Below, in pieces: positions 8,652 through 17,501 of a stretch of 64,000 bases of DNA. How positions within the stretch are numbered: the stretch's first letter is position 1; each line of letters begins with the position of its first letter. Source of the DNA: Duganella sp. BJB476 (GTDB lineage: Bacteria; Pseudomonadota; Gammaproteobacteria; Burkholderiales; Burkholderiaceae_D); contig NZ_QVIO01000005.1 in NCBI RefSeq assembly GCF_003416895.1, positions 1-64,000 of the forward strand. Reading direction: 5' to 3'. The position numbers and the translations under genes were made by a program. Below the pieces are notes generated by a model. That model was not told where the DNA came from. It saw only the letters and a program-made list of their open reading frames with translations, and searched no databases.

Positions 8652-9536
8652 ATGACACGCAAAACCGCTGCCGATTTTGACCCGGAAGTATTGAAGCTGT
8701 TCGACCAGTACGTACACGGCGGCATCACGCGTCGTGATTTCCTGTCCTCGGCGACACGCTATGCCGTGGGCGGCACGACTGCCGCCGGCCTGCTCGGCGC
8801 ACTCAGCCCGAGCTTCGCCGCACCGCTGGTCACCCCGGACGACCGCCGCATCAAGGCACGCTACCTCGAACTGCCTTCGCCGCAGGGCAACGGCACCGTG
8901 CGCGGCTACCTGGTCTCGCCGGCAGACGCCAAGGGCAAGCTGCCACTGGTGTTGGTGGTGCACGAGAATCGCGGCCTGAATCCGCACATCGAAGACATCG
9001 CCCGCCGCCTGGCGCTGGACGGTTTCATCGCCTTCGCGCCGGACGCCTTGTTCACCCTGGGTGGCTACCCCGGCGACGAGGACAAGGCGCGCGCCCTGTT
9101 CAGCAAGCTGGACCAGCCCAAGACCCGCGCCGACTTCGTCGCCTCCGCCCGCTGGCTGCAGCAACAGCCGGAAGGCAACGGCAAGCTCGGCGTGGTCGGC
9201 TTCTGCTTCGGCGGCGGCATCGCCAACTATCTGGCCACGCAGTTGCCGGAACTGGCGGCGGCCGTGCCTTTCTACGGCGGCCAACCGGCGGCGGCGGACG
9301 CGGCGCGCATCAAGGCCCACCTGCTGATCCACGACGCCGGCAACGACGAGCGCATCCGCGCCGGCTGGCCCGCCTACGAGCAGGCGTTGAAGGATGCCGG
9401 CGCGGCCTACCAGTACCACGTCTACCCCGGCGTGGAACACGGCTTCAACAACGACACCACGCCGCGCTACGACGCCGCCGCCGCCAAGCTGGCCTGGCAG
9501 CGCACGACCGACTTCTTCCGCGCACGGCTGGCCTGA
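8652..9536 (+). CDS. Tat-exported dienelactone hydrolase family protein
   Basis: A 294-residue alpha/beta hydrolase of the dienelactone hydrolase family. The N-terminus has a twin-arginine motif (TRRDFLSSA) followed by a hydrophobic stretch, so it is likely exported folded by Tat. The nucleophile elbow GFCFGGG carries a cysteine, as in true dienelactone hydrolases, and EHGF near the C-terminus holds the catalytic histidine. An Asp in HDAGNDERI is the third triad member. The ATG at 8652 is preceded by GAGGAATCGAG; the frame runs open upstream but that part lacks coding character. Homologues include YghX-like proteins of unknown substrate. Confidence 0.82.
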   Translation: MTRKTAADFDPEVLKLFDQYVHGGITRRDFLSSATRYAVGGTTAAGLLGALSPSFAAPLVTPDDRRIKARYLELPSPQGNGTVRGYLVSPADAKGKLPLVLVVHENRGLNPHIEDIARRLALDGFIAFAPDALFTLGGYPGDEDKARALFSKLDQPKTRADFVASARWLQQQPEGNGKLGVVGFCFGGGIANYLATQLPELAAAVPFYGGQPAAADAARIKAHLLIHDAGNDERIRAGWPAYEQALKDAGAAYQYHVYPGVEHGFNNDTTPRYDAAAAKLAWQRTTDFFRARLA

Positions 9537-9545
9537 CGCGCTCAG

Positions 9546-10289
9546 TTATTCGTATTTGGCCGCCAGCCGCTGCCACTCGGGATCGTCCTTGAGCTGGCGG
9601 ATCACCGGGGCGATCTTTTCATAGATCGCCCCCTTGGCGAGCGGCACCAGAAAGCGCCGCTCGGTGGCGCGCGACGGCAGCTCGTGCAGCTGGAATTTGT
9701 CCGCCTCCACCGCATGCACTTTCATGTAGTAGCGCACCACCGACTCGGCGGCAGTCACGCTGTCCACCCGTCCAAACCGCAGTTTGTCCAGATTGTTGTC
9801 GTCGCTGATGGCGTCGCTGCGAACCAGCCCCTGCAGGCGCATCCACGCTTCCAGGTCGGGATAGCTGTAGCCGAGCACCATGCCGACCGTGCGGCCGCTC
9901 AGCGCGCCAGGCTTGGACACATTAAAGGCCTGCCCCGCCGGCAGCACGATCACATAGCGGTCGATGTCGAATGGCACGGTCCACAGGTATTTTTTCTGGG
10001 CGACGTCGTTGAACCAGTGCGGCATCATGCCGATGACGATGCCGTCCAGCTCGCCCCGCTCCACTTGCAGCTGCAAGCGCTTGCGCGGCAGATAGATCAA
10101 CTTGAAACTCAGCTGGCCGAGTTTTTTACGGTTCAGGTAATCCACCAGGTCGGGATAGATGCCGCTGCCGTCGACTATCATCAAGGGCGCGACACGGGCG
10201 CTGGTGTAGACGTTGACGACCTCACTCCGCGCCGCTCCATGGAGCACGCACAAGCACAGCATCGTCATTGCCATCAGGAACTTCTTCAT
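9546..10289 (-). CDS. Periplasmic amino-acid-type solute-binding protein
   Basis: A 247-residue protein with a signal peptide (MKKFLMAMTMLCLCVLHGAA) and the shape of a small family 3 solute-binding protein: VNVYTSARVAPLMIVDGSG, a PDLVDYLNRK segment, and a late FLVPLAKG strand. No ABC permease or ATPase is next to it. Stand-alone proteins of this kind are common in Oxalobacteraceae and may sense rather than transport. The start at the second methionine is chosen because the signal peptide begins there. Confidence 0.65.
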   Translation of the reverse strand: MKKFLMAMTMLCLCVLHGAARSEVVNVYTSARVAPLMIVDGSGIYPDLVDYLNRKKLGQLSFKLIYLPRKRLQLQVERGELDGIVIGMMPHWFNDVAQKKYLWTVPFDIDRYVIVLPAGQAFNVSKPGALSGRTVGMVLGYSYPDLEAWMRLQGLVRSDAISDDNNLDKLRFGRVDSVTAAESVVRYYMKVHAVEADKFQLHELPSRATERRFLVPLAKGAIYEKIAPVIRQLKDDPEWQRLAAKYE

Positions 10290-10351
10290 GGTTGAAATAT
10301 AGCATGCCACAGCACGGTCCGATTTAAGCCCATCCTCACCTTGCAGCCCGT

Positions 10352-10375
10352 GAAAGGGTCCTGCGGGGCCCTTTC
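10352..10375. terminator. Hairpin, probable terminator
   Basis: GAAAGGG (10352-10358) pairs with CCCTTTC (10369-10375), and the stem extends to ten pairs with one G-T wobble. It lies just past the end of the minus-strand haloperoxidase gene. On the plus strand a loose T-rich run follows; on the minus strand the T-run is poor, so termination strength is uncertain. Confidence 0.5.
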
Positions 10376-10381
10376 TTCGTT

Positions 10382-11233
10382 TTAGGACTGGGCGAAGGCC
10401 AGGAAGTCGGCGTTGAACTGGTCCTTGTGGGTGTCAGTCAGCCCGTGCGGCGCGCCGGCGTAGACGATCAGCTTGGCGTGCTGGACTATGGCGGCCGAAG
10501 CCTTGCCGGCGGCGGCTATCGGCACGATCTGGTCGTCGTCGCCGTGGATGATCAGCGTCGGTTTGTCGAATTTCTTCAAATCGTCGCGGAAGTCGGTTTC
10601 CGAGAAGGCCTTGATCGAGTCATAGGTGTTCTTGTGGCCGCCCTGCATGCCCTGCGAGTACCAAGCCTGGATGAGGCCCTGCGAAGGCTTGGCGCCCGGA
10701 CGGTTGTAGCCGTAGAACGGACCCGAGGCGATATCCAGGTACAGCTGGGCGCGATTGGCGACCGAGCCGGCGCGGATGCCGTCGAACACTTCCATCGGCA
10801 GGCCGCCCGGATTGGTCTCGGTTTTCAGCATCAGCGGCGGCACCGCCGAGATCAGGCCCAGTTTGGCGATGCGCTGGGTACCGTGGCGGCCCACGTAGCG
10901 CGCCACCTCACCGCCGCCGGTCGAGAAGCCGGCCAGGATGATGTTTTTCAAATCCAGCGCTTCGATCAGCTGCGCCAGGTCGTCGGCGTAGTGGTCCATG
11001 TCGTTGCCGTCCCAAGGCTGGCTCGAACGGCCGTGGCCGCGGCGGTCGTGGGTGATGACGCGGAAACCGTTGTTGGCCAGGTGGAAGGCGGCCGATTCCC
11101 AGCTGTCGGCATTCAGCGGCCAGCCGTGGCTCAGCACGACCGGCTGGCCGGTGCGTGGGCCCCAATCCTTGTAGTAGATCTCGACGCCGTCGCGGGTGGT
11201 GATGGTGCTGGTAGTTTGAATAGCGTTGGTCAT
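10382..11233 (-). CDS. Alpha/beta hydrolase, haloperoxidase/perhydrolase type
   Basis: A 283-residue protein of the cofactor-free chloroperoxidase (arylesterase/perhydrolase) group. It has the oxyanion segment SHGWPLNADSW, the DRRGHGRSS motif, the nucleophile elbow GFSTGGGE with serine near residue 100, an acid in HGDDDQIVP and the histidine in GAPHGLTDTH. These enzymes hydrolyse esters and can form peracids from carboxylic acids and peroxide. A LysR regulator is transcribed divergently 140 bp away and probably controls it. Confidence 0.88.
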   Translation of the reverse strand: MTNAIQTTSTITTRDGVEIYYKDWGPRTGQPVVLSHGWPLNADSWESAAFHLANNGFRVITHDRRGHGRSSQPWDGNDMDHYADDLAQLIEALDLKNIILAGFSTGGGEVARYVGRHGTQRIAKLGLISAVPPLMLKTETNPGGLPMEVFDGIRAGSVANRAQLYLDIASGPFYGYNRPGAKPSQGLIQAWYSQGMQGGHKNTYDSIKAFSETDFRDDLKKFDKPTLIIHGDDDQIVPIAAAGKASAAIVQHAKLIVYAGAPHGLTDTHKDQFNADFLAFAQS

Positions 11234-11373
11234 GATCTTCTTCCTTTTAGTCGATGTGTGGATATCAAGTGTTGTGCTACAGTTCCCGGCAAGTTTGGCC
11301 TTGCGATGGAGTGAATCTTAGGCCTGCCAGCGGGTTTGCGGAACAGACAACCTTGCAAGGTCGCTTTGCAAAA

Positions 11374-12303
11374 ATGCAGGCCCCCAACCCGACATCGCCC
11401 ATGCCCTCAAGTACCGACTTCGACTGGAACGACATCCCGCTGATCCTGGCGCTGGCCCGCAGCGGCAGCATGAGCGCCACCGGCCGCCAGCTGGGCGTGG
11501 ACGCCTCGACCATCAGCCGCCGCATCGCCGCCGCCGAAAAGTCGCTGAAGCTGCGCCTGTTCATCCGCGATAACACCGGCTACCAGCTGACCGACGCCGG
11601 CCAAGTCTTCGTCCAGCACGGCGAAGCGGTGTACGGCAACGTCCAGAGCATGTTGCAAGCCTCGTCGCTAGAGGCCGACGCCACCGCCGGTCCGGTCAAC
11701 ATCACCTCCATCGACTTCCTGTTCGACTACTGGCTGCTGGAACACGTTCCCGCGCTGCACGCCGAGCATCCACAACTGCAACTGACGCTGCAGGCGGAAA
11801 ACCAGAACCTGTCCTTCACCCGCCGCGAGGCCGATTTCGCCCTGCGCCTGGGCCAGCCGGGCGAGGACGCGGCGCTGGTGATGCGCAAGCTGGGCGACCT
11901 GGGCTTCGCCGTCTACGGCCACGCCCGCTTCGCCGACACACCGCGCGCCTGCTGGGGCACTCAGCCCTGGATCGCCTACGACGAGGCGCTGGCCGCCACC
12001 GGCGAGATGCGCTGGCTGGCGCAGATGGAGCCGCAGCCGCGCATCGCCCTGAGGGTGAACAGCCTGAGCACGATGGTGCGCGCCTGCCGCGCCGGCGTCG
12101 GCATGGCGCTCCTGCCCTGCATCATGGGGCAACAGGAGGGACTGGTGCGCATCGGCGGCGGCGTCGAGGTACAGCGCGACATCTGGCTGCTCAGCCATCG
12201 CGACGCCGGCTCCATCGCCCGCTTCAAAACTGTCTCCGCCTGGCTGTCGCAGCTCTACGCCAGCAGCCAGGACCTGTTGTGCGGCACGGTTTCACACCGC
12301 TAA
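11374..12303 (+). CDS. LysR family regulator
   Basis: A LysR-type regulator of 309 residues counted from the ATG at 11374; an ATG nine codons later (11401) is equally possible. The winged helix is clear (DIPLILALARSGSMSATGRQ, then DASTISRRIAAAEKSLKLRLF). The effector domain follows, with the usual LDYWLLEHVPAL-like strand. It is divergent from the haloperoxidase-like hydrolase, the standard arrangement for a LysR activator and its target. The ligand is unknown. Confidence 0.82.
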   Translation: MQAPNPTSPMPSSTDFDWNDIPLILALARSGSMSATGRQLGVDASTISRRIAAAEKSLKLRLFIRDNTGYQLTDAGQVFVQHGEAVYGNVQSMLQASSLEADATAGPVNITSIDFLFDYWLLEHVPALHAEHPQLQLTLQAENQNLSFTRREADFALRLGQPGEDAALVMRKLGDLGFAVYGHARFADTPRACWGTQPWIAYDEALAATGEMRWLAQMEPQPRIALRVNSLSTMVRACRAGVGMALLPCIMGQQEGLVRIGGGVEVQRDIWLLSHRDAGSIARFKTVSAWLSQLYASSQDLLCGTVSHR

Positions 12304-12427
12304 TCCGCATTCTGACCCCTCGTTTTTGCAGTTCGTCACATCCCGGTGGATGTACAGGGGGCCCTTGTCTATAGTTCACTCAACGCAAGACAAAACGCAG
12401 TGAACCACACAACCCAAGGAGCTCAAA

Positions 12428-12631
12428 ATGAACATCGCTAAAAACATGGAAGCCATCTTCGTAGCCGCAATCGTCGTCGCCAGCGCTACCTCGTTCGCCA
12501 CCGCCGCCGTACCGGCAATGCACAGCGCCGCCCCAGTGGCAGCAGTCGCCGCCAAGGCCGACACCACGAAAATGCAAGTGGTGACCGTCAGCGCCAAGCG
12601 CCTGACCGCCGCTGAAAAAGCCGCACTGTAA
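12428..12631 (+). CDS. Small exported protein of unknown function
   Basis: A 67-residue protein with a strong ribosome site (AAGGAGCTCAAA before the ATG) and an alanine-rich signal peptide ending near residue 27 (ATSFATAA). The mature part is only about 40 residues, with a KMQVVTVSAKRLTAAEKAAL tail. I do not recognise a family. It is followed after 33 bp by the GIN-domain protein and may be co-transcribed. The upstream 120 bp hold a plausible promoter (TATAGT near 12370). Confidence 0.6.
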   Translation: MNIAKNMEAIFVAAIVVASATSFATAAVPAMHSAAPVAAVAAKADTTKMQVVTVSAKRLTAAEKAAL

Positions 12632-12667
12632 TCGATACTTAACTCACGCTGAACGACGGAGCGCATG

Positions 12668-13441
12668 ATGAAAAAATATCTGAAGGCTGCGATGCTGGCC
12701 ACGGTACTCAGCAGCGGCGCCAGCGCCGCGCTGGCCGCCGATGTGATCAGCGAGAACCGCAGCGTCGATGCGCGCGCCGTCAACATCGACCTGGATGGCG
12801 TCATCAGCCTCAAGGTCCGGCAAGGTCCAGTCGCGTCGCTGACTCTATACGGAGAGGCTGACGCGCTGAAAAAAGTGACGGTGGAGCAGACGGGCGATAC
12901 CCTGCACATCGGCACCAGCAAGACCCGCGGCTTCAACTTCGGCTTCGGAAGAAAGCAAGACCTGCGGGCGGAGCTGACGCTGCCGAATCTGCGCCAGGTG
13001 GTGTCGGGCGGCGTCGGTTCCACCGAAGTGTATGGCTTCAGCGGCGACAACCTGCGCCTGGCGTTGGACGGCGCCGGCTCGGTCAAGGTCAACGCCCAGT
13101 ACCGCAACGTCGATGTGAAGCTGGGCGGCGTCGGCAGCATGACCGTCAACGCCGGCAACAGCGACAACGTCGACCTGAATTTGCGCGGCACCGGCCACAT
13201 CGAAATCACCGGCCAGACCAAGCAGCTGCACGCCAGCCTTGGCGGCGTCGGCGGCCTCGATGCAGAGCAGCTGCGCGCCGACACGGTGGAAGTCAATATG
13301 TCGGGACTGGGGAGCGCGTCGGTGTACGCGAAGACCAGCGCGAATATGAAGTTATCGGGCATGGGTTCGGCCAAGGTGTACGGCAACCCGGCCAATCGTA
13401 GCGCCAGCGCCCACGGCATGGGCAGCATCAGCTGGCAGTAA
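12668..13441 (+). CDS. Head-GIN domain (DUF2807) exported protein
   Basis: A 257-residue exported protein with a signal peptide (cleavage near ASAALAA). The mature part is a beta-helix-like repeat of the putative auto-transporter adhesin head GIN domain (DUF2807): repeated G-[SV]-G strands such as LDGAGSVKVNAQYRNVDVKLGGVGSMTVNAG alternate through the second half. The biological role is unknown; such proteins are thought to sit at or outside the outer membrane. Of two adjacent ATGs the second is better spaced from GGAG. Confidence 0.8.
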   Translation: MKKYLKAAMLATVLSSGASAALAADVISENRSVDARAVNIDLDGVISLKVRQGPVASLTLYGEADALKKVTVEQTGDTLHIGTSKTRGFNFGFGRKQDLRAELTLPNLRQVVSGGVGSTEVYGFSGDNLRLALDGAGSVKVNAQYRNVDVKLGGVGSMTVNAGNSDNVDLNLRGTGHIEITGQTKQLHASLGGVGGLDAEQLRADTVEVNMSGLGSASVYAKTSANMKLSGMGSAKVYGNPANRSASAHGMGSISWQ

Positions 13442-13484
13442 GGAATGCGGTAGTCCGCAGCAGGAAACACATGGGTGTGTTTTT

Positions 13485-13524
13485 ACCGTCCGCGAGGCTC
13501 ACTCCTCCCGGACGGTTTTTTTTA
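13485..13524. terminator. Convergent-gene terminator
   Basis: ACCGTCCG (13485-13492) pairs with CGGACGGT (13509-13516) and is followed by eight T residues, ending the GIN-protein transcript. The hairpin covers the last codons of the minus-strand TPR lipoprotein, so the two converging genes share it. Confidence 0.8.
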
Positions 13525-14188
13525 TGGCGTCGCGTCCCAGCACGATACGCATGTCGGCGTAGACCGGCTTGCCGTTTTGCGCTTGCAGCGCCAGGCCCAG
13601 TCGCTGCGCCAGCGTCTGCGCCAGCAGCAGCTGGTCGCGCCGATATTCGATGCGGCTGGTCGGCACCACGAACGGCTTCACATTGGTCAGGCGCGTGGCC
13701 TTGATGCCTTCCGCGTCCAGCGTGCGTGCCAGCCGCGCGGCGGCGCCGGCAACGCCGTTGCCGTTGCTGATTTCCAGTTTGACGCCTTGCGCCGCAGGCG
13801 CCGTTTCAACGCTTGCGGCCACGCGCAGCACTTCCACCAGCGCCGCGCCGATCTTCCTCACTTCCGTGCGCGGCATCGAGGCGTCGACGACGGCCCTGGC
13901 TTGCGCCGCGCCTTCCCTCAGCAGCGCGTAGTCGCGCCGCACGTCATGCGCGCGCAGCGTGGCGGCTTGCCGGAACATGGTCACCGCCCGTTCGCGTTCG
14001 CCGCCCGCCTCCAGCGCCGCGCCCAGCTGCTCCCAGCGCGAGGCGTCGGTCGGCTCCAGCAGGCAGGCTTGCTCCAGCGCGGTGACGGCGCTGGTCTGCT
14101 GCTCCACCACCGGCGCGGGCGCCGGGGCCATGCCGCCGCACGCCATCAGCAACGCGCCGGTGCATGCGGCGCCCAGTGTACGTTTCAT
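13499..14188 (-). CDS. tadD: TPR lipoprotein with LytR C-terminal domain (TadD-like)
   Basis: A 229-residue lipoprotein: lipobox LLMAC near residue 17, then TPR-like helices (ALEQACLLEPTDASRWEQLG), and a C-terminal LytR_C-type domain (KLEISNGNGVAGAAARLARTL). It is the last gene of the Tad cluster, where TadD is a TPR lipoprotein needed for pilus assembly, probably as a pilotin or scaffold for the secretin. The LytR_C fusion is common in betaproteobacterial Tad loci. The second of two adjacent ATGs is chosen, five bases from AGGAGG. Seven bases separate it from tadC. Confidence 0.75.
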   Translation of the reverse strand: MKRTLGAACTGALLMACGGMAPAPAPVVEQQTSAVTALEQACLLEPTDASRWEQLGAALEAGGERERAVTMFRQAATLRAHDVRRDYALLREGAAQARAVVDASMPRTEVRKIGAALVEVLRVAASVETAPAAQGVKLEISNGNGVAGAAARLARTLDAEGIKATRLTNVKPFVVPTSRIEYRRDQLLLAQTLAQRLGLALQAQNGKPVYADMRIVLGRDAIKKTVREE

Positions 14189-14197
14189 CATCGCCTC

Positions 14198-15133
14198 CTA
14201 TTTTCCCAATATGCTCGGCAGCGTGCGGTAAATCTGTATGCCGGCGGGGCCGATCAGCACCAGCATCAAGGTCGGAAAAATGCAGAAGATCAGCGGGAAC
14301 AGCAGCTTCAACGCGATCTTGGCGGCGGCTTCCTCGGCGATCATGCTGCGCTTGGCGCGCAGGTTGTCCGAGTGCACCCGCAGGGATTCGCCCATGCTGG
14401 TGCCGAAGCGTTCCGACTGTATCAGCATCGCCACCAGCGTATCGACATCGTCGACGCCGCTGCGCAAGGCCAGGTTGCGCAAGGCCTTCTCCTTGCTGAA
14501 GCCAGCGCGCATTTCCATCAACGCCAGCTGCAGCTCCTGCGCCAGCGCCGCGCTCTTGATGTGGATCTCGCCGGCCACCTTGGCCATGGCGCGTTCCAGG
14601 CTCAGGCCCGCTTCCACGCAGACGGTCAACAAATCCAGCGCATCGGGGAAGTTTTCGAAGATGTCCCGGCAGCGGGTAGCCGCCTTGCGCGTCAATATGA
14701 CGTTCGGCAGGTAGTAGCCGATGGCCGCCGTCATCAGCAGCAGGTAGATGAAGCCCCGGTTCAGCGTGTGCTCCAGCGCCGCGGCGCCCAGCCCCGCCAG
14801 CAACACCGGGAGCCCCAACGCCAACAGCGTCTTGGCGGCGAAGTACAGCGACGGCGCCGACGCGCCGCGCCAGCCGGCGTTCATGAAGCGGGTGCGCAGC
14901 GGCGAACGTTCCCAACCCTCCTCCGGCAGCGACAGCCGCGAAAACGGTTGCGCCGCCTGCGCGACCTTCTCTATCCAGCCCCCTTCGACCGGCGCCGACG
15001 ATTCCGACTTGCCGATAAAATCAATGAGCCGCTCGCGTATCGGCACCGATGAAAAACCAAGCAGCGCCACCAGCGCGACGCCCACCACCACCGCGAACAC
15101 GATAACGAGAAAACCTATCTGCCGGATATCCAT
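14198..15133 (-). CDS. tadC: Tad pilus inner-membrane platform protein TadC
   Basis: A 311-residue GspF-type membrane protein. Two or three membrane helices at the N-terminus (MDIRQIGFLVIVFAVVVG) and one pair at the C-terminus (LLFPLIFCIFPTLMLVLIG) enclose the T2SSF domain, with the characteristic DALDLLTVCVEAGLSLERAM segment. TadB and TadC form the platform on which the ATPase TadA drives pilin extrusion and, in some systems, retraction. It lies just downstream of tadB. Confidence 0.9.
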   Translation of the reverse strand: MDIRQIGFLVIVFAVVVGVALVALLGFSSVPIRERLIDFIGKSESSAPVEGGWIEKVAQAAQPFSRLSLPEEGWERSPLRTRFMNAGWRGASAPSLYFAAKTLLALGLPVLLAGLGAAALEHTLNRGFIYLLLMTAAIGYYLPNVILTRKAATRCRDIFENFPDALDLLTVCVEAGLSLERAMAKVAGEIHIKSAALAQELQLALMEMRAGFSKEKALRNLALRSGVDDVDTLVAMLIQSERFGTSMGESLRVHSDNLRAKRSMIAEEAAAKIALKLLFPLIFCIFPTLMLVLIGPAGIQIYRTLPSILGK

Positions 15134-15143
15134 GCCGCGCTCC

Positions 15144-16121
15144 TCAAACCCGTATGCGTATCACTTTGCGCATCCACAGCACGCCGCCCGCCGCCATCGT
15201 CAACGCGTACCACGTCAGCGTCACGCCGGCCGGATCGGTCCACAGCACCTTCACGTAGGCGGGGTTGGTCACCATCATCAGCGCCAGCACGCCCAGCGGC
15301 AGCAAGCCCAGTATCCACGCCGACATCCGTCCCTCGGCCGACATCACGCGCACCTGCGCCAGCAGCCGCAGGCGGGCGCGTATCAGGCGGCTGATGTTGC
15401 CCAGGACTTCGGCCAGGTTGCCGCCGGACTCACGCTGTATCAGCACCGCGATCACCAGGTAGCGCAAGTCGGTCAGCGGCACGCGCATCGCCAGGTTGTG
15501 CAAGGCTTCGTTCATCGGCACGCCGTAGTTGATCTCTTCGTAGGCGAACTTGAATTCGCCGGCGATCGGCTCCGGCATTTCCTCGCCCACCATCTGCATC
15601 ACGTTGGCGAAGGAGTGGCCGGCGCGCAGCGCCCTGCCGAGAAAATCTGCGGCCTCCGGCAATTGCTCCTCCAGCTTGACCAGGCGCGCGCGCCGCGTGC
15701 GCATCAACAGCGCCCAGGGCAGCGACAGTATCATCGCCAGCATGCCGCTCGCCGCCAGCGCGGGCAAGTCCAGCATGGCCGGCAGCATCAGCGCCGGCGC
15801 CAGCAACACCAGCACGCAACCGAGGAACTGCGCCACCGACCAGCGCACGCCCGCTTGCAGCAGCAGGCGGTCCAGCAAAGCGAGGTGCCGGAAGCGGCGC
15901 AGGATTTTTTCCAGCGCCGGATTGCGGCTGTAGCTGCGCTGCTTGAGGATATCGATCCGCTCTCCACCGCGCTCGCCGCGCGCCGCCATCAGCCGCAGGC
16001 GCTTGGAGATGCGCCGCGCGCCGCTTCCGTGCGCGCCCGACCACCACAGCCAGGCGCCTTCGATCATCAGGATCACGGCGGCGAACAGCAGCACCGCAAA
16101 GGCGGAGAAGATCGCATCCAT
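15144..16121 (-). CDS. tadB: Tad pilus inner-membrane platform protein TadB
   Basis: A 325-residue T2SSF-domain membrane protein, the partner of TadC. It starts at the ATG at 16121 with an N-terminal membrane helix (AFAVLLFAAVILMIEG), has two helices near the centre and a pair at the C-terminus (ILGLLPLGVLALMMV). The T2SSF signature LPEAADFLGRALRAGHSFANVM is clear. The frame is open farther upstream, but that stretch lies inside tadA and lacks coding character. The gene begins four bases after the tadA stop. Confidence 0.9.
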   Translation of the reverse strand: MDAIFSAFAVLLFAAVILMIEGAWLWWSGAHGSGARRISKRLRLMAARGERGGERIDILKQRSYSRNPALEKILRRFRHLALLDRLLLQAGVRWSVAQFLGCVLVLLAPALMLPAMLDLPALAASGMLAMILSLPWALLMRTRRARLVKLEEQLPEAADFLGRALRAGHSFANVMQMVGEEMPEPIAGEFKFAYEEINYGVPMNEALHNLAMRVPLTDLRYLVIAVLIQRESGGNLAEVLGNISRLIRARLRLLAQVRVMSAEGRMSAWILGLLPLGVLALMMVTNPAYVKVLWTDPAGVTLTWYALTMAAGGVLWMRKVIRIRV

Positions 16122-16125
16122 GCCG

Positions 16126-17478
16126 CTACTCGTAGATCTTGTCGGGGTCGAACACCGAATCGGCCACTGGCACGCCGAACATGCGCAAGCGGTCGGCGAA
16201 GCGCGGCCGCACGCCGGTGGCGGAGAAGTGGCCCAACACTTTGCCGTTCGCATCCACGCCTTTTTGCTCGTAGCGGAAGATCTCATGCATGGCGATCACG
16301 TCGCCCTCCATGCCTGTGATCTCCTGCAGACTGACCAGCTTGCGCGTGCCGTCGGTCAGCCGCGACACCTGCATCACCACCGTCACGGCGGAGCAGATCT
16401 GCTGCCGCGTAGCGCGCGGGGTCAGGTTCAAGCCGGTCATGCCGACCATGTTCTCCAGCCGCGACAAGGCGTCGCGCGGGGTGTTCGAATGGATGGTGGC
16501 CAGCGATCCTTCGTGGCCGGTGTTCATCGCCTGCAGCATGTCCAGCGCCTCCGGCCCGCGCACCTCGCCGAGGATGATGCGGTCCGGCCGCATGCGCAGC
16601 GCGTTGCGCACCAACGAGCGCTGATTGACCTCGCCCTTGCCTTCGATGTTGGGCGGCCGCGTCTCCAGCCGCACCACATGCGGCTGGCGCATCTGCAACT
16701 CCGCCGCATCCTCGATGGTAACGATGCGCTCCGCCACCGGGATGAAGCCGGACAGCACGTTCAGCATGGTGGTCTTGCCGCTGCCGGTGCCGCCGGAGAT
16801 CAGGATGTTGACCTTGGCCTGGCCCAGCGCCTTCAGCACCTCCATCATCGGCGGCGTCAGGCTGCGGTAGTCGAGCAGGTTCTGCACCGTCAGCGGATTG
16901 ACCGCGAAGCGCCGTATCGACAGGATGGGGCCATCGATCGCCAGCGGCGGAATGATGGCGTTCACGCGCGAGCCGTCCGGCAGCCGCGCATCGACCATCG
17001 GGCTGGATTCGTCCACGCGGCGGCCCACGCGCGAGACGATCTTCTCGATGATCTTCATCAGGTGGGCGTTGTCGTTGAAGGTGACGTCGGTCAGCTCCAG
17101 CCGGCCGGCGCGTTCGACGTAGACCTTGGCGCAGGTGTTGACCAGGATATCGGACACGCCGGGATCGGCCAGCAGCGGCTCCAGCGGCCCGAAGCCCAGC
17201 ATCTCGTGCTGGATGTCGAGCACCAGGCTATGCCGCTCGTGCTGATTGAGCACGATGCGCTCTTCCTCGATGATGCGCTGGACCAGCAGCGCCAGCTCGT
17301 GCTTGAACTGCTCCGGCGTCAGCCGCTTCAGGCGTTCCAGGTCGATACGGTCAAGTATCGTCTGGTGCATGCTCTTCTTCAGCTCCTGGTAGGCCGATGC
17401 CGCCAGTCCCGGCAGGCCGCCGATAATCATGCCCTGGCGGTTGTCGTCCGCCGTCGCCAGTCGTTCGCGTAAGCTCAT
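16126..17478 (-). CDS. tadA: Tad pilus assembly ATPase TadA/CpaF
   Basis: A 450-residue secretion ATPase of the PilT/VirB11 superfamily, CpaF type. It shows the Walker A box ISGGTGSGKTTML, the Asp box (DAAELQMRQPHVVRLE), the Walker B-like RPDRIILGEVRGPEALD, and the His box (MNTGHEGSLATIHSNTPRDAL). It acts as a cytoplasmic hexamer and powers Flp pilus extension through TadB/TadC; in some bacteria the same ATPase also retracts the pilus. Confidence 0.95.
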   Translation of the reverse strand: MSLRERLATADDNRQGMIIGGLPGLAASAYQELKKSMHQTILDRIDLERLKRLTPEQFKHELALLVQRIIEEERIVLNQHERHSLVLDIQHEMLGFGPLEPLLADPGVSDILVNTCAKVYVERAGRLELTDVTFNDNAHLMKIIEKIVSRVGRRVDESSPMVDARLPDGSRVNAIIPPLAIDGPILSIRRFAVNPLTVQNLLDYRSLTPPMMEVLKALGQAKVNILISGGTGSGKTTMLNVLSGFIPVAERIVTIEDAAELQMRQPHVVRLETRPPNIEGKGEVNQRSLVRNALRMRPDRIILGEVRGPEALDMLQAMNTGHEGSLATIHSNTPRDALSRLENMVGMTGLNLTPRATRQQICSAVTVVMQVSRLTDGTRKLVSLQEITGMEGDVIAMHEIFRYEQKGVDANGKVLGHFSATGVRPRFADRLRMFGVPVADSVFDPDKIYE

Positions 17479-17501
17479 GTCATTCTCCGCTGTGGTTGTT
17501 C

